From positions 1-64,000 of the forward strand of contig NZ_SMKL01000008.1 of assembly GCF_004348545.1 (NCBI RefSeq): DNA of 64,000 nt. Reading direction: 5' to 3'. The translations under genes and the position numbers were made by a program. This DNA is from Jiangella ureilytica (GTDB taxonomy: Bacteria > Actinomycetota > Actinomycetes > Jiangellales > Jiangellaceae). Every line of letters begins with the position of its first letter. The first letter of the stretch is position 1. Below the pieces are notes generated by a model, which made no database searches, was not told the origin of the DNA, and saw only the letters and a program-made list of their open reading frames with translations. Below, one piece after another: positions 33,721 through 42,567 of the stretch.

Positions 33721-34310
33721 GCACGCTCGCGTGGAGGTTGCAACTCGGTCAGGGCCCGGCACACACCCCGTTTTCGGTCTCCAGCCTTTCGGCCCTGGTG
33801 GCGCGTCGATCAGGGCTATAGGAGTGAGCTGGGTCGCCTCACGCTCAGCCCCTGCAGCGAGGCGGCCAAGTCCCCGCGTCGGGGCCGGCCCCCCGTTGCG
33901 ACCCGGCGCGGGGGCGCCCCCCGCACCCGTCCCGAGCCGGCCGCAGCCGGCTTCGTTCTCTGGACGGCGACGGCGGCCGGCGTCGTCGTGCATGCCGACG
34001 TCGAGCTCGACCCGATCCATGCTGACCGAGGCCAGGACGTCGCGCGTGATCTCGGCGTGCACCGGCGGGGCGTCGCTGCCGAAGCGCATGGTCGTGTAGG
34101 CACCGCTGAGGAACGCGTCGGTGCTTCCGAGGTCGCGACCCTTCAACTCGAGATCGTGCCCGGTCAGGACGGGTCCCCGTACCTGCCGCCCACCCTGGAC
34201 CGGCGCAGGCCGCGTCCCGGCGGAATCCGGATGGCCGCCTGCTCGACCTTGCGTCGAGCCTGCTCGGCAGGACGCACAGCGGACAGGATCGGTCCGCCTG
34301 ATCTGTCACA
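33709..34310. other. 602-base gap holding a probable gene remnant
   Basis: No intact gene. On the minus strand, about 33950-34200 encodes a run of natural-looking protein (LTGHDLELKGRDLGSTDAFL, AYTTMRFGSDAPPVHAEITR, DVLASVSMDRVELDVGMHDD) without a credible start. A neighbouring piece further upstream (EQARRKVEQAAIRIPPGRG near 34210-34270) is in another frame. This looks like a frameshifted, truncated gene. I do not recognise the family. The part 33721-33950 holds only GC-rich sequence. Confidence 0.4.
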
Positions 34311-35300
34311 GTGGGCACCGTGACGGGCGGCGAGGAGCGGGGGACGACGGAGCGGGTGCTGACGCTGCTCGGCCTGCTGCAGCAGCGTCAGGTCTGGACC
34401 GGTCCCGAGCTCGCCGAGCGGCTCGGGGTCACGCCGCGAACGGTGCGGCGCGACGTCGAGCGGCTGCGGGCGCTGGGTTACCCGGTGCACGCGAGCCAGG
34501 GCATCGGCGGCGGCTACCAGCTCGGCGCGGGGCAGGACCTGCCGCCGTTGCTGCTCGACGACGAGGAGGCGATCGCCACCACCGTCTCGCTGCTGGCGGC
34601 CGCGGGCGGCGCGGGTGGCGGCGTCGCCGGGGCCGGCGATGCCGCGCTGCGGGCGCTGACCAAGCTCGACCGGGTGCTGCCGACCCGGCTTCAGCGCGAG
34701 GTGCGCGCGCTCTCGGGCTCGGTCGCGTCGTTCAGCGGCGGCCGCACGCCGGTCGACCCCGAGCGGCTGATGACGCTGGCCCGGGCCTGCCGCGACGAGG
34801 TCGAGGCCGGCTTCGACTACCCGGCCGGGAGATCCGGGAGCGAGCTGCGACGGCGCCGGGTCGAGCCGTACCGGCTTGTCGCCTCCGACCGCCGCTGGTA
34901 CCTGCTCGCCTACGACCTCGACCGCGACGACTGGCGCAGCTTCCGCGTCGACCGGATGACCGGGGTGACGGCGCGCACCTGGCGGTTCCGCCCGCGCGAG
35001 GCGCCCGACGCGGCGACGTTCGTGCAGGAGAGCGTGGCCAGCCGGGTCTATCCGCGCCAGGCGCGCTTCCTCGTGCACGCGCCGGCCGCGACGGTGCGCG
35101 CGCAGGTCTCGGCGTCGGCGGCGGTCGTGCGGCCCCGCGACGACGACCGCTGCGAGGTGCTCAGCGGCGCCGCCGACCTCGACGACGTCCTCATGCGCGT
35201 GCTGCTGCTGGGGCACGAGTTCGAAGTCCTCGACCCGCCGGAGCTCGCGAGCCGCTGCCGTGTGCTGGCGCAGCGACTGCTGGCCGCCGGCCCGGGTTGA
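34311..35300 (+). CDS. WYL-domain transcriptional regulator (YafY/DeoR-like)
   Basis: A 329-residue regulator. The N-terminal HTH_11 reads LTLLGLLQQRQVWTGPELAERLGVTPRTVRRDVERLR (residues about 16-52), followed by the GYPVHASQGIGGGYQL wing. A WYL domain occupies about 140-215 (LVASDRRWYLLAYDLDRDDWRSFRVDRM) and a WCX-like tail follows. WYL domains bind nucleotides or nucleic acids and set the regulator's activity. GTG starts at 34311 or 34320 are both possible. No target gene is obvious. Confidence 0.93.
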   Translation: MGTVTGGEERGTTERVLTLLGLLQQRQVWTGPELAERLGVTPRTVRRDVERLRALGYPVHASQGIGGGYQLGAGQDLPPLLLDDEEAIATTVSLLAAAGGAGGGVAGAGDAALRALTKLDRVLPTRLQREVRALSGSVASFSGGRTPVDPERLMTLARACRDEVEAGFDYPAGRSGSELRRRRVEPYRLVASDRRWYLLAYDLDRDDWRSFRVDRMTGVTARTWRFRPREAPDAATFVQESVASRVYPRQARFLVHAPAATVRAQVSASAAVVRPRDDDRCEVLSGAADLDDVLMRVLLLGHEFEVLDPPELASRCRVLAQRLLAAGPG

Positions 35301-35315
35301 CTGAGCCGCCGCCCG

Positions 35316-35409
35316 CCCCGACCCACGTTGATCTTGGAGTAACCGCGGAGTCGCGGGGCGATTCGCCCGATTGATCCCGCGGTTACTCCAAGATCAACGT
35401 GGGTCGGGG
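35316..35409. repeat. Perfect 33-bp inverted repeat
   Basis: Arms 35316-35348 and 35377-35409 are exactly complementary over 33 bases, separated by 28 bases that can fold into their own small hairpin (GGGCGA/TCGCCC). The arms include GTTGATCTTGGAGTAACCGC. The element lies 15 bases after the WYL regulator stop and 36 bases before the PadR start. The length and perfection exceed a normal terminator, so it may be a mobile palindromic element as well as a transcriptional barrier. Confidence 0.8.
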
Positions 35410-35431
35410 TTGTCATGGGCATATATGCGTG

Positions 35432-35445
35432 GTCCTATATAGGAC
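35432..35445. promoter_or_regulatory. PadR operator over the -10 box
   Basis: The 14-base perfect palindrome GTCCTATATAGGAC ends directly before the PadR ATG. CTATAT at 35435-35440 can serve as -10 box with TTGTCA (35410-35415) upstream, making a leaderless, self-repressed promoter. Confidence 0.65.
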
Positions 35446-35955
35446 ATGTCCCTCAGTCATGCGATCCTCGGGCTGCTCGACCTGGCCCCGATGACCGGCT
35501 ACGACCTCAAGAAGACCTTCGACGGCTCCGTCGCGCACTTCTGGGCCGCCGACCAGGCGCAGATCTACCGCACGCTCGCCGCCCTGGTCGACGACGGCTC
35601 CGTCGACGTCCGCGTGGTGCCGCAGAAGGGCCGCCCCGACCGGCGCGAGCACCACATCACCGACGACGGCCGCCGCCGGCTCACCGCCTGGCTCGGCTCC
35701 CCGCTCGAGCCGGAGCGCAGCCGCGAGCCGTTCCTCGCCCGCGTCTTCTTCGCCGGCCGCGAGGATCCCGCCGTCGCGCGGAAGCTGCTCGCCGAGCGCC
35801 GCGCGGCCACCGAGGAGCGGCTGACGGCGTTGCGCTCGCTCCCCGACCCGGCCGGCACCCCGGCCGAACGACTCCGAACGGCGACCCTGCGCTACGGTGT
35901 CAGGCAGCTCGAGGCCGAGCTGGGCTGGATCGACGAGACCGCGGCGGCACTCTGA
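35446..35955 (+). CDS. PadR-family transcriptional regulator
   Basis: A 169-residue PadR protein. The winged helix reads SHAILGLLDLAPMTGYDLKKTFDGSVAHFWAADQAQIYRTLAALVDDG (residues 4-51), with the RREHHITDDGRRRL wing and the long C-terminal dimerisation helices (PADR1_C type). It has its own operator directly upstream. The stop codon overlaps the ATG of the following hydrolase (TGATG), so regulator and enzyme form a self-controlled operon. PadR proteins typically respond to phenolic or antibiotic-like ligands. Confidence 0.94.
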   Translation: MSLSHAILGLLDLAPMTGYDLKKTFDGSVAHFWAADQAQIYRTLAALVDDGSVDVRVVPQKGRPDRREHHITDDGRRRLTAWLGSPLEPERSREPFLARVFFAGREDPAVARKLLAERRAATEERLTALRSLPDPAGTPAERLRTATLRYGVRQLEAELGWIDETAAAL

Positions 35956-36734
35956 TGCACCTCGCCGAGACTCATCCGAGCGCAGGCCCCAGCGTGCTGT
36001 TCCTGCACGGCGGCAACGTCGCCGGCTGGATGTGGCGCGGGCAGGCCGCCGCACTGCCGGACCACCACGGGCTGATCCCCGACCTCCCCGGCTTCGGCGC
36101 GTCCGCCGCGGCCGGCGAGCACTGGACCGGCCTCGCCGCCGTCGCCGACGAGCTCGCGGGCCTCATCCGCGAGCATGCCCACGACCGGCGAGCGCACGTC
36201 GTCGGGCTCTCGCTGGGCGGCATCGTCGGCACCGTCCTCGCCGCCCGGCACCCGGACATCGTCCGCAGCGTCTTCGTCACCGGGGCCGCGGTGCGCGGCG
36301 TCCGCGGCCCGGTCCGTGCGCTCGGCCTCGCCCAGCTGCGGCTGTGGGGCCGGCACGGCTACTGGTCCGGTCTCGCCCGCGCCTACCGGCTGCCCGCGGA
36401 CTCCGTCGACGAGTTCGTGACGACCGGGCTCGGCATCGACCGCGGCTCCGCGCGCCGCCTGGTGCACGAGATCCACGACGGCGTCCCCGCGGCGACGCTC
36501 GACGGGCTCCGGTCGCTCGACGCGCCGCTGCTGGCGATCGCGGGCGAGCGCGAGCGCCGGGCCATCCGCGCGGCGCTGCCCGACATCGCCGGCCGGGCCC
36601 CGCACGGCGCCACCGGCCTCGCGCCGGGCATGCACCACGTCTGGAGTGCCGAGGACCCGGACCTGTTCCACCGCGTCCTCGCGCACTGGCTCGCTCACGC
36701 CGAGCCGTCGCCGGAGCTCCTGCCGACCACCTAG
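35955..36734 (+). CDS. Alpha/beta hydrolase
   Basis: A 259-residue alpha/beta-fold hydrolase: LFLHGGNVAGWMW (oxyanion), HVVGLSLGGIVG with the nucleophile serine near residue 80, and a C-terminal PGMHHVWSAEDPD with the catalytic histidine. It is translationally coupled to PadR and so probably acts on the molecule that PadR senses. Its stop codon overlaps by 3-4 bases the stop of the convergent hypothetical gene. Confidence 0.92.
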   Translation: MHLAETHPSAGPSVLFLHGGNVAGWMWRGQAAALPDHHGLIPDLPGFGASAAAGEHWTGLAAVADELAGLIREHAHDRRAHVVGLSLGGIVGTVLAARHPDIVRSVFVTGAAVRGVRGPVRALGLAQLRLWGRHGYWSGLARAYRLPADSVDEFVTTGLGIDRGSARRLVHEIHDGVPAATLDGLRSLDAPLLAIAGERERRAIRAALPDIAGRAPHGATGLAPGMHHVWSAEDPDLFHRVLAHWLAHAEPSPELLPTT

Positions 36735-37210
36735 GACCAGAGCGACGCCGTCTGTGCCCCGGCGTCGTCGGCACGGATGCGCTGGAAGTTCCGCCCGCCG
36801 CGGCCGAACGCCGCCACCACGGCGGCCGGCACCCGCGCCACGTCGACGGGCGCGGGCAACCATCGGCATGGCCGCACGTGCACCAGGTCTGCCGCCCGGG
36901 CCGGCCCGCTCGCGTCGTAGCGGTACGGGCCGTCGAGCCGGCCGAGCAGGTAGGCGCCGTCGACGTCGCGGGTCCAGGCGAACGCGCCGTCGGGCACCGC
37001 CGCGAACCGCAGCAGCCGCCGGGCCGCACGCTCGCCGTAGGCCCCGTCCACCGCGGAGGCCGCCTCCTCGGCAGAGCCGGGTGGCGACGACGGCGGCAGC
37101 TCACCTCCCAGCCCGCACACGCCGGCCGCCAGCGCCCGCTCGACCCCGGCGCCGTCTGGCACCTCCGGCCGGCGCGAGCGCATGGGCGCGCGGTAGACGA
37201 GCGGCTCCAT
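36731..37210 (-). CDS. Hypothetical protein, cotranscribed with merR
   Basis: A 159-residue protein beginning at the ATG at 37210, which shares bases with the MerR stop (TGATG), so it is the second gene of the MerR operon. Recognisable texture: AARRLLRFAAVPDGAFAWTR, YLLGRLDGPYRYDASGPARA, RVPAAVVAAFGRGGRNFQRI. Alternating hydrophobic and Arg/Gly/Asp-rich stretches suggest a small globular alpha/beta domain. I do not recognise the family. Confidence 0.75.
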   Translation of the reverse strand: MEPLVYRAPMRSRRPEVPDGAGVERALAAGVCGLGGELPPSSPPGSAEEAASAVDGAYGERAARRLLRFAAVPDGAFAWTRDVDGAYLLGRLDGPYRYDASGPARAADLVHVRPCRWLPAPVDVARVPAAVVAAFGRGGRNFQRIRADDAGAQTASLWS

Positions 37211-37617
37211 CAGGCCGGCACGGACGCCGCATGGCGCGCGACCCAGGCCTCGTACTCGGAGTCGTCCTCGGGCGTGCGGTCGATCAGCTCGGTCAGCAGC
37301 GTCCGCGCGGTGTCGAGCGCGTCGATGGCCGCCGTGATGCGGTCGCGCTCGGCCTCGAGCGGCGGCAGCATGGAGCGGCAGCCGGGCATGAGGCCGTCGC
37401 CGGTGTCGACCATGCACGGCAGCAGGTCGGCGATCAGGTGGCTGGGCAGCCCGGCCGCCAGCAGCGACCGCACGTGCCCCACGGTCTCGACGTCGGACGG
37501 CGCGTAGTCGCGGTAGCCGCTGGGCAGTCGCGCCGGCGTCAGGAGGCCCTGCTCCTCGTAATAGCGCAGCGCCCGCTCCGTCGCGCCGGTCCGCCTCGCA
37601 AGTTCACCGATCCGCAT
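37210..37617 (-). CDS. MerR-family transcriptional regulator
   Basis: A 135-residue MerR regulator. The N-terminal HTH (MRIGELARRTGATERALRYY, then LLTPARLPSGYRDY) is followed by the dimerisation helix (LEAERDRITAAIDALDTAR). I use the ATG at 37617, which has GAGGAG 5-6 bases upstream; an in-frame ATG at 37629 lacks one. A promoter with the overlong spacer that MerR proteins untwist lies between it and the divergent reductase gene. Confidence 0.92.
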   Translation of the reverse strand: MRIGELARRTGATERALRYYEEQGLLTPARLPSGYRDYAPSDVETVGHVRSLLAAGLPSHLIADLLPCMVDTGDGLMPGCRSMLPPLEAERDRITAAIDALDTARTLLTELIDRTPEDDSEYEAWVARHAASVPA

Positions 37618-37632
37618 GCCGCTCCTCATCGC

Positions 37633-37664
37633 TTGACCTTCACGCCGACGTGAAGCTTTAGCGT
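37633..37664 (+). promoter_or_regulatory. MerR-type promoter with 19-20 bp spacer
   Basis: TTGACC at 37633-37638 is separated by 20 bases from TAGCGT (37659-37664). The spacer holds the inverted repeat CTTCACG-CCGA-CGTGAAG (37638-37655). That is the classic architecture activated by MerR proteins. The -10 box ends 7 bases before the reductase ATG, so the message should be leaderless. Confidence 0.75.
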
Positions 37665-37671
37665 ACCTGGC

Positions 37672-38547
37672 ATGACGACATCGCCGCAGGTCACCGTGCT
37701 CGGGCTCGGCAACATGGGCCGAGCTCTCGCCAAGGCCTTCCTCGCCCACGGCCACCCCACGACCGTCTGGAACCGCTCCCCGGAGAAGGGCGCCGAGGTG
37801 GTCGCCGCGGGCGCGACGCGAGCCGCCACCGTCGCCGACGCGGTGAGGACCGCCGACCTCGTCGTCGTGTGCGTCGTCGACTACAAGGTCGCGCGGCAGC
37901 TCCTCGAGCCGGCGGCCGCCGCGCTGCGCGGCCGGACCGTGGTGAACCTGACCGCCGACTCCCCCGGCGCCGCGCGCGATCTGGCGGCGTGGGCGGCCGA
38001 ACACGGCATCGACTACCTCGACGGGTCGATCATGACGCCGACGATCACCATCGACACTCCGGACGCGGTGCTGATCTACAGCGGCCCGGCCGGCCTCTAC
38101 CAGCGCCACGCGCCGACCCTCGCCGCGCTCGGCGGCAGGCAGCACCACCTCGGCGCCGACCCCGGCCGGGCCGCCGCCTTCGACGTCGCGCTGCTGGACC
38201 TGTTCTGGACCGCGGTCTCCGGCCTGACGCACGCGTTCGCGCTGGCCAAGGCCGAGGGTGTCGACGGCGCCGACCTCGCGCCGTTCGCCACCTCGATCGC
38301 CGGCCTGCTCGCGAGCTCCGTCGACGAGCTCGCCGAGCGCGTCGACCACGACCGCCACGACGCCGACGTCGCGACGCTGGAGACCGTCGCCGCGGGATTG
38401 GCGCACGTCATCGAGGCGGCCGACCGGCGCGGCCTGGACACCAGCGTCCAGCGGGCCGCGCACGCCCAGATGCGCCGGGTCATCGACGCCGGTCATGGCG
38501 CGGACGACGTGTCGCGGCTCAGCGCCGCACTGCTTCCGGGCGGCTGA
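37672..38547 (+). CDS. NAD(P)-dependent oxidoreductase, imine-reductase/3-hydroxyisobutyrate-dehydrogenase-like
   Basis: A 291-residue beta-hydroxyacid-dehydrogenase-type enzyme. The N-terminal NADP-binding motif is GLGNMG (residues 11-16) followed by VWNRSPEKG, which favours NADP. The C-terminal helical domain contains LDLFWTAVSGLTHAFALAKAEGVD, resembling imine reductases where an acid replaces the catalytic lysine of classical dehydrogenases. It is divergent from a MerR gene and carries the matching promoter, so it is probably induced by the MerR ligand. Confidence 0.9.
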   Translation: MTTSPQVTVLGLGNMGRALAKAFLAHGHPTTVWNRSPEKGAEVVAAGATRAATVADAVRTADLVVVCVVDYKVARQLLEPAAAALRGRTVVNLTADSPGAARDLAAWAAEHGIDYLDGSIMTPTITIDTPDAVLIYSGPAGLYQRHAPTLAALGGRQHHLGADPGRAAAFDVALLDLFWTAVSGLTHAFALAKAEGVDGADLAPFATSIAGLLASSVDELAERVDHDRHDADVATLETVAAGLAHVIEAADRRGLDTSVQRAAHAQMRRVIDAGHGADDVSRLSAALLPGG

Positions 38548-38672
38548 CCAGCGTCCTCTTTGCGCCATTGGCGCCTACCTGCCACGGATAGTCCTTCCGT
38601 GACGGGTCGCGGCGGTGCCAGATTGTCCGGACCGGACATCCCGGCACCACGTCTCACCCTGCAGGAGGAGCC

Positions 38673-41600
38673 GTGCGACCACGCCGACCGAGCCGACCGA
38701 GCCGACCGAGCCGCCTCGTCGTGACCGGAGCCGCCGTCGCCGCGATGGTCGCCGCCCTGCTGCCGGCAGCGGCGAGTGCACCGGCCGCCAGCGCCCCGGC
38801 CGCTCGCGCCGCGGAACCGGCCACCTCCTCCGTCACGCTCCTCACGGGCGACGTCGTCACCGTCGCGCAGGAGCCGGGCGGCGAGCGGACCTACGCCGTC
38901 ACTCCGGCGCCGCGCGAGAACGGCCGCTCGGTGACGTTCACCAGCGTGTCCGACGGCGACAACCACTACGTCCTGCCGTCGGACGCGTTCGGGCTGGTCG
39001 CGAGCGGGACGGTGGACCGGCGGCTGTTCGACGTCGCGCACCTGGAGCCGGGCGGCCCGCCGCCGGTCATCGTCCGGTACGACGGCGTCAGCCCGCGGCT
39101 GCGCAGCACCCCGGTCGCGCGGACGCTCGAGTCGATCGACGCCGTCGCGCTCGACCCGCAGGACGCGACAGGGCTGTGGGCCGACCTCACCCAGCCTGGC
39201 ACGAGCGCCCGCGCCGCCGCGCTGACCAGCGGCGTCGCCAACGTCTGGCTGGACGCGACCATCCGCGCCGACCTCGACGTCAGCGTCCCGCACATCGGCG
39301 TCCCGGCGGCGTGGGCGGCCGGGTACGACGGCGCCGGCGTCACCGTGGCGGTCCTCGACACCGGGATCGACGCCGCCCACCCCGACCTCGCCGGCCGGGT
39401 CACGGCGACGCGGAACTTCACGACCGACGACGACGCCGTCGACCACCACGGGCACGGCACCCACGTCGCCGCGACGGTCGCGGGCACCGGCGCCGCGCCC
39501 GGCGCCGGTCCGGGTGTCGCACCCGGCGCCGACCTCATGATCGGCAAGGTTCTGACCAGCGGGGGCACCGGGCAGCTGTCGTGGGCCATCGACGGCATGG
39601 AGTGGGCCGCCCGCAACGGCGCCGACGTCGTCAACCTCAGCCTCAGCGCGCCCGCGACCGACGGCACCGACCCCGGCAGCCTCGCCGTCGACGCGCTGTC
39701 CGCGGAGACCGGCACGCTCTTCGTCGTCGCGGCCGGCAACGACTACAGCGACGCCGCCGTCGGCACGCCCGGCGCGGCCACCAGCGCGCTCACCGTCGGC
39801 GCCGTCGACGACACCGACGCCCTCGCCGACTTCAGCAACCGCGGCCCCCGACGGGGCGACGCCGCGATCAAGCCGAACCTCACCGCACCCGGCGTCGGCA
39901 TCGTCGCCGCCCGCGCGGCCGGCACCAGCATGGGCACACCCGTCAGCGACCTGCACACCAGCGCCAACGGCACGTCCATGGCCACGCCGCACGTCGCCGG
40001 CGCCGCGGCGCTGCTCGCCCAGGCGCACCCCGACTGGGGCTACGCCGAGCTGAGGGACGCCCTCGCGTCGACGGCCGCGCCCGGCGCCCACACCCCGTTC
40101 CAGCAGGGCGCGGGCCGGGTCGACGTCGCCCGGGCGGTCGAGCAGGGCGTGTACGGGCCGGCCAGCCTGGACTTCGGCCGCATCGCGGACCCCGCGACGG
40201 CGCCGGTCACCCGCACGCTGACCTACCGCAACACCACCGGCGCCGCCGTCACCCTGGATCTCGCGGTCACCGGCACCGGGTGGGACGGCCGCACCATCCC
40301 GTCCGGCGACGTCCGGTTGAGCGACACGGCCCTCACCGTCCCCGCGAACGGCACCGCCACCGTCGACCTCACCGCCGACCCGACGGCCCTCGACGCGGGC
40401 GTCTACTCCGGCGTCGTGACGGCGACCGGCGCGACCGGCGCGGCCGGCGCCATCGCGACGAGGACGCCGTGGAGCCTCTACGAGGCCGGCGTCACCCACG
40501 CCCTCGACATCGCCGCGACCAACCGCCGCGGCGCTCCGGCCGACCCGGGCCTGCCGGTCTGGGTGGTCAAGGTCGACCCGGGCTTCGTCGCCAACGACCC
40601 GTTCCGCACCTGGAACCACTTCGCCTGGACCGACTCCGAGGGCCGCGCGAGCCTCGACGTCGCCGAGGGCGTGTACGACGTCTACGCGCAGATCACGACG
40701 TGGGACCTGCAGGCGACGGAGTCGACCATCGCCGTCGCGAGTGAGCTCGCGGTCCGCGCCGACACCGCCGCCCACCTGGACGCCCGCGACGCCGTTCTGC
40801 GCAACCCCGAGGTCGGCGAGCCGGTCGACCTGCTCATGGGCGAGATCGGCGTGCTCCGCAGCACCCCCGACGGCCGGCTGTTCGGCGTCGGCGCGCTGTT
40901 CGACCAGTCCAGCGAGTGGACGCTGTACACGACGCCGACCCCCGATCCGCAGCTGGGCCGGACCGAGTCGTACACGAAGTGGGCCCTCGGCTCGACGCTG
41001 GCCGAGCTGCGCGGGCCCGGCTTCCGGGCCACGCCGGAGTACTGGCCGCACCTCGCCGGACCCGCGCTCGACGGCGACCGGCGGTTCCCCGTCGTCGACG
41101 CCGGCGACTCCGGCGACGGCGCGTCCGCCGACCTGCCCGCCGCCCGCGACGCCCTGGCGCTGGTCCGGATCCGGATCCCGGCCGGCGAGCCGTACGGGTA
41201 CGCGTACGCGCTCAGGGAGATCCAGCGGGTCACGGCGGCGGCGGCCGAGGCCGGGGTCGCGGGCCTGCTGGTCTACGCCGACACCCCCGGCGCGCTGGGC
41301 ATCCAGCTCCAGGCGACGCCGCTGCTGCAGCTCGGCCTCAGCCGGGCCGACGGCGACGCGCTGCGGCAGGCGATCGCGGCCGGCCGGGTCCGCCACCTCG
41401 ACGTCGACGCGCGCCGCTCGCCCGAGCGCGTCTACCACCTGCGCCTGGGCCACGAGGGCGGCTTCCCGGCCGACGGCCCCGCCGTCGTCGAGCCGGGCGA
41501 CCTCACCACGCTGCAGAGCCGCTACCACACCGACACCCCCGGCCACGAGGGCACGCACGCCTGGTTCGCGTTCAGCCCGACGATGCCGGACAGCGCGCAG

Positions 41601-42509
41601 CTCACGCTCGGGCTCTGGGGCGGCAGCGCCCGCACCGAGCTGGTCGCCGCCTCCGGCCCGCCGCTGCGCTGGCTGCGCTGGCTGCGCGAGACGACCATGG
41701 AGGGCGCCGCGCTGCGGGCCTGGAACGTGTTCGAGCCTGGTGACCGGCTGCCGGCCGAGCGCTGGTTCGAGTCACCGGTCCACTACGGCGCGCTGGACGT
41801 CGACGGCGCCTTCCCGACTGTGCTGCGTTGCACGTTCTGCCGCCAGGGCGACCGGTTCGTCACCGGCCAGTACCGCCTCGACGCGCAGGGCGACCACTAC
41901 CAGCACGCCTGGTTCGAGCAACCGGCCGTCCGGCTGTTCCGCGGCGGCGAGGAGCTGCCGGTCCGTGGCTCGGTCAACCAGTGGTTCCAGCTCCCGGCGG
42001 GCACCGGGGACTACCGGCTGACCATGGACTACGTCCAGCCCGGCCCGCCCGACGGCCTGGCCACGCGCATCGCGACGGAGTGGGAGTTCACGTCGGCGCC
42101 GCCGGCCCCGAACCAGCTGCCGGAGGCCTACGAGTGCCCCGTCGCCGCGCTCACCGACCCGTGCGCGTTCCAGCCGCTGCCGCAGCTGCAGTGGGACCTC
42201 GGCCTCGACCTGGTCAACAGCGCGCCGGCCGGCCGGCGGCACACCGTCGGGCTGCACGCCGCTGCGCCCGGCGGCGGCCCGGCCGCCGAACGGCTGCGGG
42301 TCTGGTTCTCCGTCGACGACGGCGTCAGCTGGCGGCCCGCCCAGGTCCGGCCCGACGGCCGCCCGGGCAGCGGCGACTTCCGGGTCACCGTTCCGCACCC
42401 GGACCTCGGCGCCACGAACGGCCACGTCTGGCTGCGCACCGAGGCGTGGACGGCCGGCGGCGACTCCGTCACCCAGACGATCGAGCGCGCGTACCGGCTC
42501 ACCGACTGA
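38673..42509 (+). CDS. Secreted S8 (subtilisin-family) serine protease, copy 1
   Basis: A 1278-residue exported protease with a signal peptide (RPRRPSRPSRPSR, then a hydrophobic stretch to about residue 45). The pro-region begins with VTLLTGDVVTV. The S8 catalytic domain covers about 210-490 with Asp229 (AVLDTGID), His261 (HGHGTHVAAT) and Ser435 (NGTSMATPHVAG). After it come a fibronectin-like domain (about 500-600), a PA-like segment near 800-920, and a C-terminal region with CTFC and CPVAALTDPC cysteine pairs. GTG start with AGGAGGAG. A paralogue follows 58 bases later. It probably digests proteins or peptides outside the cell. Confidence 0.95.
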   Translation: MRPRRPSRPSRPSRLVVTGAAVAAMVAALLPAAASAPAASAPAARAAEPATSSVTLLTGDVVTVAQEPGGERTYAVTPAPRENGRSVTFTSVSDGDNHYVLPSDAFGLVASGTVDRRLFDVAHLEPGGPPPVIVRYDGVSPRLRSTPVARTLESIDAVALDPQDATGLWADLTQPGTSARAAALTSGVANVWLDATIRADLDVSVPHIGVPAAWAAGYDGAGVTVAVLDTGIDAAHPDLAGRVTATRNFTTDDDAVDHHGHGTHVAATVAGTGAAPGAGPGVAPGADLMIGKVLTSGGTGQLSWAIDGMEWAARNGADVVNLSLSAPATDGTDPGSLAVDALSAETGTLFVVAAGNDYSDAAVGTPGAATSALTVGAVDDTDALADFSNRGPRRGDAAIKPNLTAPGVGIVAARAAGTSMGTPVSDLHTSANGTSMATPHVAGAAALLAQAHPDWGYAELRDALASTAAPGAHTPFQQGAGRVDVARAVEQGVYGPASLDFGRIADPATAPVTRTLTYRNTTGAAVTLDLAVTGTGWDGRTIPSGDVRLSDTALTVPANGTATVDLTADPTALDAGVYSGVVTATGATGAAGAIATRTPWSLYEAGVTHALDIAATNRRGAPADPGLPVWVVKVDPGFVANDPFRTWNHFAWTDSEGRASLDVAEGVYDVYAQITTWDLQATESTIAVASELAVRADTAAHLDARDAVLRNPEVGEPVDLLMGEIGVLRSTPDGRLFGVGALFDQSSEWTLYTTPTPDPQLGRTESYTKWALGSTLAELRGPGFRATPEYWPHLAGPALDGDRRFPVVDAGDSGDGASADLPAARDALALVRIRIPAGEPYGYAYALREIQRVTAAAAEAGVAGLLVYADTPGALGIQLQATPLLQLGLSRADGDALRQAIAAGRVRHLDVDARRSPERVYHLRLGHEGGFPADGPAVVEPGDLTTLQSRYHTDTPGHEGTHAWFAFSPTMPDSAQLTLGLWGGSARTELVAASGPPLRWLRWLRETTMEGAALRAWNVFEPGDRLPAERWFESPVHYGALDVDGAFPTVLRCTFCRQGDRFVTGQYRLDAQGDHYQHAWFEQPAVRLFRGGEELPVRGSVNQWFQLPAGTGDYRLTMDYVQPGPPDGLATRIATEWEFTSAPPAPNQLPEAYECPVAALTDPCAFQPLPQLQWDLGLDLVNSAPAGRRHTVGLHAAAPGGGPAAERLRVWFSVDDGVSWRPAQVRPDGRPGSGDFRVTVPHPDLGATNGHVWLRTEAWTAGGDSVTQTIERAYRLTD

Positions 42510-42567
42510 CGCGCGCGCTCGACCGCACCACCGCAGCACCCCCACCCCCCCCCGAGAGGACGACGCG

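Noticed and set aside
35316-35409. Reading the 33-bp inverted repeat as a CRISPR-like or phage att element
   Set aside because: There is only one copy, with no spacer array, cas gene or integrase nearby.
38493-41558. A 1021-residue open frame on the minus strand
   Set aside because: It lies opposite the first S8 protease, whose catalytic motifs are unmistakable, and shows no recognisable protein features.
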